Below are positions 50,472-63,683 of a DNA stretch of 64,000 nucleotides, piece after piece (within the stretch, counting starts at the first letter, position 1; each line of letters opens with the position of its first letter). The stretch lies in assembly GCA_963576735.1 (NCBI GenBank), contig OY755177.1:15314001-15378000 (forward strand). The letters run 5' to 3'. A program made the translations under genes and the position numbers. Source of the DNA: Bedellia somnulentella. Lineage: Eukaryota > Arthropoda > Insecta > Lepidoptera > Bedelliidae. The notes beneath the pieces were generated by a model. That model was not told the DNA's origin. It searched no databases and saw only the letters and a list, made by a program, of their open reading frames with translations.

Positions 50472-53400
50472 GTGAGTCCACTCCTGCGCATTTCGTCCGT
50501 TTAGTATCGGGTCAGGAAACAATGATCGCTGTAAATATTGCTGGGTTGTAACAATAGGGGTAAATTGCGGGCGTTACGGTAGCTTCTCGACTATAGTACT
50601 GAAGTTACGTAGATTTTGTATACAAATATTTTGACTGTGTGACTAATTGATGAATGATGGATTCCATTGAAGGAGGACGTCAGGATCCGTGGATATATGG
50701 GTGTCGTAAAAATCGGTGTTGAAGTTATTGTGCGTAATGCGTTGTCATTGAGGAGTTGTTTGGATACCCGCGCGGACAACGGGAAACTCTTTGTTGCCCG
50801 TCGCATTGTATGTGGCCTGTTTGATACACTTCTCTATGTCTTACAGCACTACTTCACCCGAACTAATTGGACTTTTTCAAATTACTTAAGTTTTTGGTAA
50901 CGATACAATGAAAATCTAAATATTTGTAAACTTGTTTTAGTATTTGTTGACGTTTCCTTGTGTTGTCCGAAATACTTCTGACCATTTTGATAGCAAATAT
51001 TATTATTTAATTTATGGTAGGTATTATATGGGAGTGCGCCAATTTGATGTGTGGAACAATAAAAAATACCTTTCAGAAAAAAGTAATAAAATGATATAAA
51101 AGAGATTTTACAGCTTAATACCCTATTAAATTTGTACACAATTGAAATATAATTTATTGATTAATTAGTAGTTAGCACTTAAGGATATTTCAATAGTTAT
51201 TAAATTTTTTATCTAAGGCATAAGAATAATCTATCATATTTTTTAATCTGTCTATAATTATTTTTATTCATTTTATGCGTAAATAACCCTAAAGGAGAAG
51301 AAAGTCACGAGCAAAAACACAGAATTAGGCGAACACAAATGAAAGAAGTAAAACAAGAATAGGGCACTCAGTACACTAATGCATTTGTTTGCGTAAACAT
51401 GATAATTTACATAAGTAATACTTATTTGAGATTAGCAAATAGGCTGCTGCTTAGTGTGCGACCATCAAAGTACCGCTTGAAGAATCTTTGCTGAACATTT
51501 TTTATTACCTAAAATGCTTACATTTTCACCAATATCCTTGAAGGAAATGGCAGAGGTAGTAATTCCCCTGGCATATATTTCACTGAATCTTGTTAGGGGA
51601 TGGATATGGGATGATTGCAGTTTGAAACAAAACAGTCTATTTTCTTTCACTCTCCAATGAAAGCTTGGTAAAATTTGATAAGTGAAATTAATGAATTAAA
51701 TTATATAAAGCCATGAGTACTAGCTAACACTTAATATTTTCAATGATACTTGACTAGATTTAATTAATAACTGTTAGAATTAAATACCCTTTCATTCTGC
51801 ATTTTCACTTGTAAAGTACTTACATCTTATGTTATTTGTTTTAATCTTCTTAGTATAATTAGTAGTCTGTTATATACATATCTTTAGGTCATTCATTTCC
51901 ATTTAATTCCATCAATTTCGAGAATTTTATTATATAAAAATGCAGGGCTGTATTTATAACAGACTTTGCTCTATGTATATAAGTCAAAATGCTTGTATAA
52001 AGTATATAATTTGTTGTCATTATAACATTAAAACAAATTGTTACAATCATTTAATTATTATTTTTTTACTTAAAGTTTTATTTTCCCTGAAATGGTTATT
52101 ACTATAATAAACTATTTGCTTTTACTCCGTCTCAAAAACACTCAAACTATAAAAATAATGCTATTTCTTTAAGCCGAATTCAATATTTAATACTTCAGCA
52201 TATATTTTACTACAAAAAGTGCAATGTCATTGCACCAACTTATGACTAGTTCTCTGAAATCAATTGAATCTGTCTGCTATTTATTTGTGAAATCATGTGT
52301 AACAGTCTAATTGTTATTTACATACCTTTACCTTATACAATATGCTATTAACTTATTTGATCTAAATTAATTATCTTATTTGAAAATGTTGGTGATTTCA
52401 TTCACCATTTGGTTCACAGCGGTCTTAAAAAAAAAAAAGTCAGTTTTTTTGTTATACCCTCAACAAATAAAAAAAAACATCTAGGGTTATTCGAAATTCT
52501 CCAATGATTTCTTGCATAACAAATTTAATATTATTATTACCAGTAATAGTGAGATTTGATCCTTCGTGGTTGACCCATTTCTTGCCAATTTCGTAATGGC
52601 TTGGTAAACAAACTCAGCGGGAAAATACTCCACAAATTAGAGCGCACAGGATTATATGTCTTTCTCATGTTTGTCGGTTATTTGTTGCCTGAATATATGA
52701 TTACATGTCATTTTCCGAACCTGCTCGATAACTATCTATTGCTTTCAGTGAGCATTTCATACGCAAGTGTATTATGCAAAAATACGAGATCAAGTCAATA
52801 AGGAATTGAGAAAGATTGGGTTTTAATCTTGTAAGTGTTTGGTGTCATTGGTTGTCCTGTTTAATGAAAGAATTATAAAATGCTTAGAAAATACAACTGT
52901 AACTTTGTTCAATCCAAGTTTTATAAACATACTATGTAAGCGTCATTCTTTCGCATTGTCATCTGCAAGAATGAAAGTAGAACAAAGATATACAAAAAAA
53001 CATACTGTCTATACTGGATTGTAATTGGAGTTTAAAATATCCAATGACACTTTACTTATATAATTCACAGTAATGCTACTTAAAAACGCCTTAAAAAATA
53101 TACCTAATAAACATTGTGATGTACACATATACATAAATAATAAGTTAACACGTTAATCTTTTTAATGGGGTGACAACTTTTATCTGCTATTCAGTAATAA
53201 ATATAAATAGAAATAGATTATTGGCTGGTCATATCACGGACGTGTTTTTTACATCTGCCATTTATAAATGAGCATGGCCGCGGCTTCAATGTGCTCTCAA
53301 AAACATAAAAGTAATCTAAACGACATGAATCCGGTTTATGTCTAACATATTACCGGAAAACGCATTCCGATACCTACGACATTAATTCACGTGTAGGGGC

Positions 53401-53764
53401 GTACATCAGAGCTGTAGGAGAAATAAAAAAAATACTTATCTACCTATTTATATTCAAGGCTATACATCCCAAAAAAGGGTAACCAGAGCTTCAGAATTAG
53501 TAACCCTTAGTGAAGTGAGATGCACTATTTTATAAGAAAATACATGTTTGTATTTCGTTAAATACTATCAATATTTTCCCTCAATATGGATGGAATTCAC
53601 ATCCTTTAGTCTATTTATGGCACCCAACCCACTGAATTAGAACAAAAGATTATAGGTTCCAAAAATTTACTGCATTATATCCTGTAAAGTATTTTTCGTT
53701 ATAATACACTTTTGTAATAATTTAGTTAGATTGTTCCAAAAATAAGTTCACTACTACTTCAGTT

Positions 53765-54135
53765 GGCCCAACTAAATGGACCAACAGACTTCAAATTGGC
53801 CGAGCAATGGTTCAACAAGACGCGGCCGAGTGCGTATCGGGAGTAAGGTTCGTTGCCGCGAATCTACGGGAGGGACCCGCGTTTATGTAACAGCGTACCT
53901 CCACCGCCGTCTCACATAGCCTCGGATGCCTGCCCGATCCGACCAGCCATGCATTCGTAAAAATCTTCAAACCGGTTATAAGTCCATTACTTTCTTTCTG
54001 CCTTCGCTGCCTCCCATTTAACTCGAGCGACTTTTATCGGGAGTCACTATCTCTCTAATAGTATTATTTATTAGTAAATGACCGGGATACGGTGGAAGTG
54101 ACACGCGGGAAGCGGTTAGACGAGTAGCTCGCGGT
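53765..54135. promoter_or_regulatory. GC-rich, repeat-free island in hedgehog intron 1
   Basis: A 370-bp stretch of mixed composition (AAGACGCGGCCGAGTGCGTA, GGTTCGTTGCCGCGAATC, CACGCGGGAAGCGGTTAGAC) in AT-rich intron, with no ORF, TIR or retroelement tail. It could be a conserved cis-regulatory element; this is inference from composition only. Confidence 0.4.
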
Positions 54136-54733
54136 GATAAGTCCAATGAGCTAGTTTTGTACAACGGAATAGTGTTGGTAAACTAGTAACTATTTACAAA
54201 CAATCGTGCTGAACGTTTTACGAGCACCGATGATGACGAATTGCCATTTCGTTTCCAAATAGAAAGAACTGCGTATTTATAGAATGTGCCATAGAAAAGG
54301 TAATATCAATAATTCAGGGAAATAGATGCTCTACTCTTAGTTATTGGCCATTGAGTTCCGACTCAACGGCGCGGTGGCGGCGACGACGGCGAATGGTTGC
54401 AAGATTTATATGCCGCAAAATATTGAATCTTTGTCAAACAATCATCTACTGAATAACCGCACTAAATCTAAAATAGTTTATTCTTTTCCTCTTTTCAAAG
54501 AAACCTCTGTACAGTGAGGAAACTGTTTGTTGTATGCAAAACAATATGTTCAGGAATGTTTATATGTGAACCTCGTACAATGACGAATAAATTCATCTAA
54601 AGGGTCCATAAAATAATCAAATTAATAGCTGAATATTTTTAAGAATATTTTTCGTGAAAATGACAGGATTTAATAAAAGTCTAAAAAAAGATTACAAATT
54701 ACAAGGGATAAAATCGGATAATATTACTTTTAA

Positions 54734-55101
54734 ATGCAACCGTGATAGCCCAGTGGGTAGAACACTCGGTTAACGTGTAAAACGACTAGTGTTCAAATCC
54801 TGGGTCGGGCCTACACCAATTTGTCTTTTCTAAAGACATATGTGTGGTTAATTTATCATGGTTGTTAACGGTGAGGGAAAACATCGTGAGGAAACCCACA
54901 TGGCTGAGTTGTACTTAGTCATGTGACAGTGTATTCGTACAAAACGGCGATAGGCTTGCCCCCTATCACGTGAGTACACTGTCCATGCAAAACGTGGGTA
55001 CTCTGAACACCAGGTGACAAAGTCACGTGATGTTCAGAAGTATTAGTACCTCTGCCAACCCCTTCGGGGATATTCGGCGTGAACGTTTATGCTTTATAAT
55101 T
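54734..55101 (+). mobile_element. SINE-B, full-length with 16-bp TSD
   Basis: tRNA-like head (GATAGCCCAGTGGGTAGAAC; B box GTGTTCAAATCC), body, and 3' end CTCTGCCAACCCCTTCGGGG to GGCGTGAACGTTTATG. Flanked by ATAATATTACTTTTAA (54718-54733 and 55102-55117), a perfect duplication. Confidence 0.94.
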
Positions 55102-56769
55102 ATAATATTACTTTTAAGCAATATGTTGCTATTGAACTTTATCACTGAATCGTATTATTTATGATTTTTTGCGAATATCAAAGAAATTTAGTCACTTCTA
55201 TTGATTCACAATTGCAATAAAATTAGGGCTAAGCTCAGTTGATGATTAAGAAAAAAAGTATTACCCTAATATATTATATCCAATTGGTTTCTTTACGATC
55301 GACTTCGTGTGAAACAAGCTGCAAATGCCTTATTAGTTTAAAGAATTCCAATAGAGAATTCAAATTGGAAATGTGAATAAGAGAATGCGGGGCAAGGGGC
55401 AAGTAGGGGACATAAATATGTCGGTGATTTACGAGGAGCCAGTGGCGGGATAGGTCAGCATTATTCAATTTCGTATTTGACTCCGTCACAATGAGCTGTT
55501 AGAACGCAGATAGCGGCTCCGGCGGACCCGTAACCACCGACTTATCATTTTACAGCCCTATTGTAATCCTCCTATCAACTAGTGTTGTACAACACACCAT
55601 ACTCTTCCATGCCACTCAATTACTAACCTAAAACAAATAAACTTTTTCCGTCAATTCAAAAATGGTTTATAATTGATTGTTAATACTAAGTTTACAACGA
55701 GATACGCTAAAGTGGCTTAATTTCTTAACGGCAAAGACACCGCCATCCAAATTAGATATTTTCGGCTTATTAGCACAGGATAAAAAACGGGTCGATCGCC
55801 TCGTGAATAATTGACTGTAATCAAATTAATACTAAAGTTCTACGGTGGGTTTACAACGTTGTAAAATGTCATAAAAGGCTTATAGCCTTCTTATTACATT
55901 GTATGTTTATTTCAGAGTTAATGCGTTTTCGATTATGATTAATTAATCTGTCCGAAAAAACATCTGAATTGATTAATCGGAACGTTTGTTTAACAACAAA
56001 GAGACAAGGTGATAATAGATTACCGCAATGAAAATTTATATTATAAAAGTATTCAGATTTGTTTTATCAAACTGGGACTCAAAATGGTATGCACTTTTTT
56101 TAGTTGTATTAATTAAATTGCTAAGTGTCATAAAAAATACTAGCCTAACAAAAACACTATACTCTCTTACAATTAAACAATACTGACACCTACTATTCAT
56201 ATCATCTATACCCATACTTGATGTCACAAAATGTTCTCTTTAATTTTACTTCTATATAGCACTCCGAATATAAAAATTAATAGGCTGAAGTAAATATTTT
56301 TAAGATGTAATGGTTAGTTCAGCTAAACCATTTAATAGTGGAACACCAATAAAACTATATTTATTAGCTGCAAAGTAATAAGTACAGAGCTCACGTTATT
56401 GCTCTAATTTCGAATCTCCAAACCCATAAATATTCATACTCACGTAGATAGACCGACACACTGAAAACATTGTATTCTATTTAAAGAAAGTATTTTACAC
56501 TACTGTAAACACACTAGTTTTCATGCTAATGATACAGTTTTACAACTCATTGGTGCTAAGCTTTGGTTCGAACATGGGTTTTAGTATTTATTCATTTGGT
56601 TCAAAACCTGCCACATTCATAAAGATCTTGATATCTTGAAACATAGTAAAATATGTTTTTGGGGTTAAATAGAAGTATCAAATCCGTAATAAAAAAACGT
56701 ACCATCTTTTGTCAGAACAAATAGCGTTTGCCGATTGTTTACTCGCATTCTGATAAAATAATTTTAGTA

Positions 56770-57023
56770 TAGTGCCGTGTAGTGTCGGCTTAGAATAGCA
56801 CTACCCCATTTCTTCCGGTGGGTGTACGTAAGAGGCGACTAGCGGTATTGGAGCTATAAGGGATTTTTGGGCGATGCGGTTGGAGACCCATCACCAAAAA
56901 CCTTTATTTTACCATCTTTTCCCCACTCAACTTTCCGAAAGTGGCTGAGGAATTTCTAATTCCTTAGCTCTGGCTACCCCTTCTAGGGATTTATAGCCGT
57001 GAGTATATGTATATGTATGTATG
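56770..57023 (+). mobile_element. SINE-A copy with 11-bp TSD
   Basis: Full-length and near the consensus; flanked by TAATTTTAGTA (56759-56769 and 57024-57034). Confidence 0.93.
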
Positions 57024-57040
57024 TAATTTTAGTAACTTAC

Positions 57041-57240
57041 TTATACTCAAGTCTATTAATCCTAATCAAGGTTAGCCAGAGCTTCTGATTAGAAATTCTG
57101 GAGCTACTTTTGGAAGTTGAGTTGCAAAAATATTATAAAATAAAGGATGATTAGGGATAGGTCTCCAGCCCCGTCGCTTGGGACTCACTTAAAAAGCCTC
57201 TAAACCCTACGTCGCTTTGTACGACACAGAGATGGTTTAG
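57041..57240 (-). mobile_element. SINE-A copy, diverged
   Basis: Minus strand, immediately beyond the previous copy. The AGCCAGAGCTTCTGATTAGA and GGTCTCCAGCCCCGTCGCTT segments are recognisable; the head end is lost. Confidence 0.72.
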
Positions 57241-57707
57241 AGTGTAGTCACAATGGATAAATAAAAATAACGCAAAGATAAATAGTACTATTATCGTTTA
57301 TTCCGCAAATGCAGTAAGTAGTTTGAGAATACCTTTATGTTTGTTCACTCACTTGATGGTCCTCGGTTCATGGGTATACTGGAAATTTATGATTTTCATT
57401 TCAATAGAAATACTAATATATTATATTAGTTTCTAATATTACAAACACATTTGAACCGTTGGTTTTTCACGTGGTAAGCAGAGGCTACATACGAATAGTC
57501 TTTATACAAATTTAAAAAACATTTTGCTTAGTTTTTATTAGTAAAAATAATATGTATAATCATGCCGTAATTAAGTAGTCAAGTATAGTTTGTATATAAC
57601 AGGAACTTTAATGTGTATTTAAATCGAAATCAAGCAATCAAATTATGTTTATCTGTAAATTTTGCTAGCTCTTTAATAAAACTTTTAGAACGTGTTGATC
57701 TTACTTA

Positions 57708-58020
57708 CTTATACTCACGCGCATTGTTACCAATGGGGTAGGCAGAGACTATCGATAGCCACTTTGTACGATCCAGGCAAATTTCTTTTGCTTCTGTTAC
57801 ATTCATCATTCTTCTCATACATGCTCTTTTATTCTTCATACTTCGGACGCCGGCCTTTTTGAGCACACACTCTATTTGGTTCAGGTGTATCCTCCGTGGT
57901 CGTCCTCTACTCACATTACCTTCCACGTTGGCTCTATAGATCTCTTTCACCAATTTACTGTCATACATCCTCTCTATGTGCCCAAACCACCTTAACATTC
58001 CTTTCTCTATCTTGCACATA
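57708..58020 (-). mobile_element. RTE 3' fragment, coding part still open
   Basis: The minus strand is the last ~310 bp of the RTE. The frame 58019-57705 (104 residues) reads GMLRWFGHIERMYDSKLVKE to SAYPIGN and is uninterrupted, but has no RT domain. In hedgehog intron 1. Confidence 0.85.
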
Positions 58021-61000
58021 TGTTATATGTATATATTGTGTTGATATTAAATCCAAAATCCGTCTTATCGAAAAAAAAACATATGATATAAAACTACCAC
58101 ATCCATAATTGTTTCTTACCTTCCAGTGACACATTCACTTGGCTTTCAAATATTGTATCCATAATCCCGCATATCTTCCTAAAAACAAAGCAAACAACAA
58201 TAAATGATAGAGAGTACAAAGTCTTATAAAACAATCGTAGAAAAGGTGTGTTAGTAATGTTTGCGACGTGTGCCGGAGTGTCTTCATTACTTGGGTAAAT
58301 ATTTGATATTGTTCCGTTGTTGTGATAACACTGCCTTATCTGTCAAACTGTAGTCGATGCTGCCGCGACATCTTGAAAAGCATTAACATGGATTATATTC
58401 AGTAAATTTGATGAATGTCTTTACACATGCAAATTTGTATGTATTTAAACGTTTATACACATATTTTTTTGACATGACCTTTTTAATGCTGCAAGCTCTT
58501 TGACCCCATCTATATGTATAAAAAAATATCAACAGATAAGCTTTTATAAATTCGTTCCGCTTTATGTTCATTTTTTTATTTCTCTGTTTCAAATAAAAAA
58601 ACATACCGAATCTTCTCATTTTTTATTTTATTTTCAATAATTCGTAAGAAAATACTAACTTATTTGAAAATATATTCAGCTATACGACACCATTGGTGTT
58701 TGAACCTTAATTACTGTATGAGTCATTAAAAATTTTGAACTTTTACCAATTGGTAAATGTAAAGCAAACATTTGCAAATGAATGTATCAAATCGTAGACT
58801 AAACACAGAGAAACGTGATCAAAGACTTATGACTTATAATTATTTATTTACTTACTAATCTTTCAAGATATTTTGTTTTTTTAACCGAACGCTGGCGCCT
58901 CATAGCCTCAATTCCCTTGAGTTATTTGAAGATTTTAAACGGTCAGAGCGTACTTATCTCAGTAACTCACACTTTTATTTAACATTAGGTAGATAGATAC
59001 CATGTTACTATGTAATCATTGCATTAATAACAAGTTGAAACATGGCTTTCAAATAAAAGTTTGGAAAAATAAAATAGAGGAAACATATCCTAACAATTCA
59101 TTATTTATACAAATATCGTGTTTACTTTCAAAAATCATTTTTAAATTATAACTATGCTTTATAAGTTGATACCAAAATAGCATCTCTGGTAGTGTATTTT
59201 TTTATTTTTAAAAGTCTGTACAATACAAGATCCATTGCAAATCACTTAACCTATTTAATAAATCACGAAACATTCAGCTGCTATTAAAATGATAGTACTA
59301 TCCCGTGTAAAATTAATAAGATAAACAAAATATGAGTTATCCCGCAGTCGTAAATCTAGTGGCGCGCGAGTGTGTGTTAGAAATGGGGCATGAAAACAAT
59401 TACAAGTACGTAAATACGTAATGGTTTCACTGTTTTCATCGAGATTGTTAATCACGACCGCCCGCTGTTTACACTGCCCATTGCAAAATCAAAGTGTTAT
59501 CAATTGTTTCCAATTCAGAGAAAAACACGAGACGGTTTGACTTATGTTCGATTTCAATGTGCGGTGAATACATAAGATGGTTTGTATGCAGGAAAAATAC
59601 TCTAGTTTTTTATGTAAAGCAAAGTTAGATGAAGATATTGTTAAGAGAGCTTGGGATAGCAAATAACCGCTCTAATAGTGGATAAGCTATTTGTTTCGAT
59701 ATAATAATTCCATAACACACAAAATAAGTACAAAAAGTGTCTCTTCAATGAAAACATTAGGTGCTAAAATTTTTAGATTTTGTTATGTTTGAACACCTTA
59801 CTTGTTCAACTATATAAGTACATTCTGTAATGTTATTAAACAAATTTTATAATTTTAAACAACCTTGCCACACTAATCCTACCATTTTCAGGTATAATTT
59901 TCATACATATTTTATTAACGGGAAATACTGATTTGCTCATTCCATCCTCTAATAGCGACGTGCGTTTCAATGAAACATATTAGAAAGTAGTAATTTGAGT
60001 AAAATGATCAAAATCAGTGAAATCCAACAAGCTAGCTAGCCTGAGGGCTCTGAGATATTATCTCTAATGAGTTATAAAACGGTAAATTGCATTTAGCTTC
60101 AGAACATACCTTTGTAAGTATGTGTTTTGAGTGGACTAGCTATGTGCAGTAAATATTGAACAACGGCTTACTTTAATTTAGTAAAATTAAATATACGATG
60201 ATTAATATTTTACAGTGAAACTAGATATAGTTTTTATTAAAAAAAAACAAATGTTCAACCACAATAGCTCTTACTTAGAATAGCAGTTACAAAATTATAA
60301 ACTGTACTATGAATGCCACTTAAAAAGATTTAATTTTTGTATAATAGTTAAAATCCTATTTTATTTAAAGTATAAAAATATTTTTTCCTCTTTCGCTATA
60401 TTTCTGACATGTAAAGTGTCTGAAACCACTGATTATAGTTGTTCTCATATTTAATAGTATGAAGTTAAAAGCTGTTAAATAATTGCGATGTGTCAACAAC
60501 CACCTCCTTCTTACGCCCTGTAAAGTTCACTAGAACACTCTCTCATATGTCAAACGAATGTCCAACTGAAAATGAGCTCTTGTTATTTATGACTTCATAG
60601 TGACGAAGTATCAGCTTATTTTGGCCTTGTAACCTTAGTCGATGACTGTAATTATCTTACCGCAGACTGATTATAAGTTGGATGTTGGAGCCTCAGATTT
60701 AATCATACGAAAAAGCAGACATCTACATATTTTCAAATTAATGAACAGAAATTTTAGTAAATTTTTTTCATGTCAAACAAATAGGTGGACAACACTAAGA
60801 CAACGGCTAAAGCCTTTGCTATGCTAGGTATGAAAAATTTCAAAAACTGCTGTTATTCAGACTTGACCTTAATTAATCATTTAAAGAGTAAAAAATATTT
60901 TTCAGTTTATTTTTATTAAAACTTGATAGAAAAATAGTTTATTTAATAAATCTTGTACTATGTGGTCTGACTTATTGGGTATGTTAATAGGTATTGTATA

Positions 61001-61084
61001 GACATATTGTGTTTATTACATTAAAAATCAATCATTTTGAAAATAAAATAAAGAAAATCAGCAACCCATACTTAGGAAATGACA

Positions 61085-61165
61085 GTAAACGCTCCATACG
61101 CAAGCATAGGAGATATCCACGCCAGCAGGCGAGAGGCGCGGGCGCTGCGGGCAGCCCGCCCCCTA
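61085..61165. promoter_or_regulatory. Short GC-rich island in hedgehog intron 1
   Basis: GGCGAGAGGCGCGGGCGCTG and CGCCCCCTACCCGCTCGC stand out from AT-rich flanks. No ORF is convincing. Possible regulatory element. Confidence 0.3.
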
Positions 61166-61869
61166 CCCGCTCGCTCACCTTTATTTATATTTATTTACCA
61201 ACCTTTCATTCAGGGCCGCCTTTTCGGACCTTTTTGTCGCGTAGCCCGATACAAATATTGTGAAAGGGCCCTGCGGTTTGACTGAATTTATTGTACCACG
61301 ACCGATGTTAACGGCGGAACGCCACATTCTCAACAAACTTTTTTTCATCTTTGTGTGATTTTGAACATTAAAAACTGTTAGTTTCATTACGCCTATTGTG
61401 AATATCCCCTTTTATTAAATAAAGGAATATTGGACAAAGCTTATTTGAAAAACAGATGTTGTTAACGTGTAGAGACGTGCGTGTCTATGAAGTGGGTTTT
61501 GTCGGTAAATTAACACCTAATTAGCTGGGAGCTAACTTAACTGCAGTTACGATATTTCTCGAACGTGATTTCAGAATTGCTCACGATACTTCTTAAGTGC
61601 TTATTTAGCCCGATGATGTTAAAATAATTTTAAACGCTCTGTAAAATAAAATAGATGTATTAATATTTGCGTATCATAAACATTATTGGTCATCATTCTT
61701 CACAGAATTAATCATGTGATATGATACTAATGTTTTACAAGATTAAAAATCGATAAATCAAAAGCAAAACTACGAGATTAATGTACAATCTTAGTTCGAT
61801 TTACATTGCCACAATAATATGATAAATAGCAACGATTTATTGAAGCCAACGAGCAATCTTCACTCAATG

Positions 61870-62110
61870 AAATCGCGTCGGCGACGCATCGCGCTGGCAC
61901 CTGTGTCAGTTATCATGATAGATGGCATGTTTATTTATCCGAAGAGCCTAAATAGCTATGGTAATATTGGTCGTACAAGAATACAAAAGGTAACAAAACA
62001 GAAAGGTTGAAAAAGGTAAACCGCGCTATTTACAAAGTGGCTAGCAGCGAAGACCACACAGGCTCAATCGAGCCGCGCGTGCGCCGGCCGCGCGCTGCAT
62101 CCTACACCAA
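61870..62110. promoter_or_regulatory. GC-rich island in hedgehog intron 1
   Basis: Contains CGCGTCGGCGACGCATCGCG, GGCACCTGTGTCAG and GAGCCGCGCGTGCGCCGGCC separated by ordinary sequence. Short open stretches on both strands look like composition effects. Possible regulatory element. Confidence 0.35.
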
Positions 62111-62250
62111 TAAAAAAACACTTCCCAGCGATTCCATGCTTTTTCGTTCCTACATCTCGCATATTGGCGACGAATCGGCCAGGCTTTACCGTTTGGTGTG
62201 ATATGTGACAAGCGGAAATGTTGGAACATTAATTCGGCATAGTATGTTTG

Positions 62251-62450
62251 GGCTGTGCAGTTTCAGCTTAGAATAAACCTATTTTGCCAGAGTGGGTTGG
62301 CGCTTTTCAAGTATTGGTTGGGTGATGTGGCTAGAGACCCATCACTTACCATTTTTTATGTCAATATCCTTTCCATACTTACCTTGCAAAGTGACTAAAA
62401 ATCACTTATCCTAAAGCTCTTGCTACTCCATTTTGGTATATGTATATATG
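62251..62450 (+). mobile_element. SINE-A copy, diverged
   Basis: GGCTGTGCAGTTTCAGCTTA head, GGCTAGAGACCCATCACTTA middle, and the TATATGTATATATG end. Confidence 0.72.
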
Positions 62451-62739
62451 CTTCAACATCTCTACTATGAGGGAGTGCTCAGAGCTATTATCGTAATTTT
62501 TGCCCTACTTTTAGCGTTTATTGGGAGAGAAACATAAAGGATCAGGTCTAAAGCGCCTAACAGGTTAAAACAGCGTCTTACAAGATATATTTAATATAAG
62601 TATTCTTTTTACTCCAGCTGTAATATGACAACTAATATGGGCCAAATAACAATATCGAACTATTTATTCGATATAAAATAATAGTACTCACATGCTGTAT
62701 TGTATTAAGCGAAATGAAATGTTTAATTTGAGAGTGGTG

Positions 62740-62830
62740 CGGTGGTGTTTACAGTCGGGACGCGCAGGCGCAGACAGACGATGAACAAACGCGCAGTCTT
62801 TGACACCAGCCCGGGCCTCGCTGCTGATAA
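62740..62830. promoter_or_regulatory. Short GC-rich island in hedgehog intron 1
   Basis: GTCGGGACGCGCAGGCGCAG and GACACCAGCCCGGGCCTCGC in AT-rich surroundings; repeat-free. Confidence 0.3.
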
Positions 62831-63565
62831 CTTTTGCACACTCGAAATAACTCTTACTGCGACCTAAATAAAGCTCACATTTGTTCATACATGCAGCTTT
62901 CTCAGTCTATTTTTAAATTCAGATTCGAACCATTGTTTGATCTATGAGATTATTTTTTGCGTTCTTCAGATTTCCGTTCTTGTAAAACTTGGTATTCTCA
63001 TACATATGTTTTTTGCTTTAAATTGTAGTTATAAACTTTCATGAGCTAATTAAAAGTGGTAAGTCAGATCAAGTTAAAGCATAACGCGTTGGAGTCTTTT
63101 ATATGCGTTGCTTGTTGGCGTAGCATTGGCTTCGTAGTCGATGCAACATTGCTACGAAATGTTAAGTAGGCTTTACCGTATATAATTGCAATAATAGGAT
63201 AAACGAACCAAGTAAATTTAAGTAAATTAAGAATATCTTTCACATTGTGCTACTATTATTTGCTCGCAGACATTAATCATTTATTGCATTTCATTTCTAT
63301 GGAGGTTAACCCAATGCTATCAAATAATCTTCATTTACCACGGTCAAAGATAGTAAGGTATTAACAAGCAGTGGTGCAACGTAGTGGGGTTTAGTTTAGG
63401 TATTACCCGCAAAAAATAAATTATATACATACTTAATAATGATTTTCTTTGGGTAATCTTATTTTTCATTTGAGTTACATACACTTTTGCAACAATCGAA
63501 AAAAGTGAAAAAAATGGCAATCAAACAAACCAATTGTAAATTTGTAACCCGATAAATAGCTGGAC

Positions 63566-63683
63566 CATACATACATATACTCACCGCTATAAATCCCTAG
63601 AAGGGGTAGCCAGAGCTAAGGAATTAGAAATTTCTCAGTCACTTTTGGATATGTGAGTGGGGAAAAGATGGTAAAAGTAAAGG
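63566..63683 (-). mobile_element. SINE-A 3' fragment
   Basis: Minus strand, tail and about 115 bp of body; 5'-truncated after the GATGGTAAAAGTAAAGG segment. Confidence 0.82.

Noticed and set aside
50217..50522. Minus-strand open frames opposite hedgehog exon 1 (also 49931-50368)
   Set aside because: GC-rich exon gives long chance frames; the plus-strand frame has the conserved Hedgehog sequence.
61079..61285. Short open stretches in the GC-rich island of hedgehog intron 1
   Set aside because: No splice context, no conserved motif, and overlapping frames on both strands.
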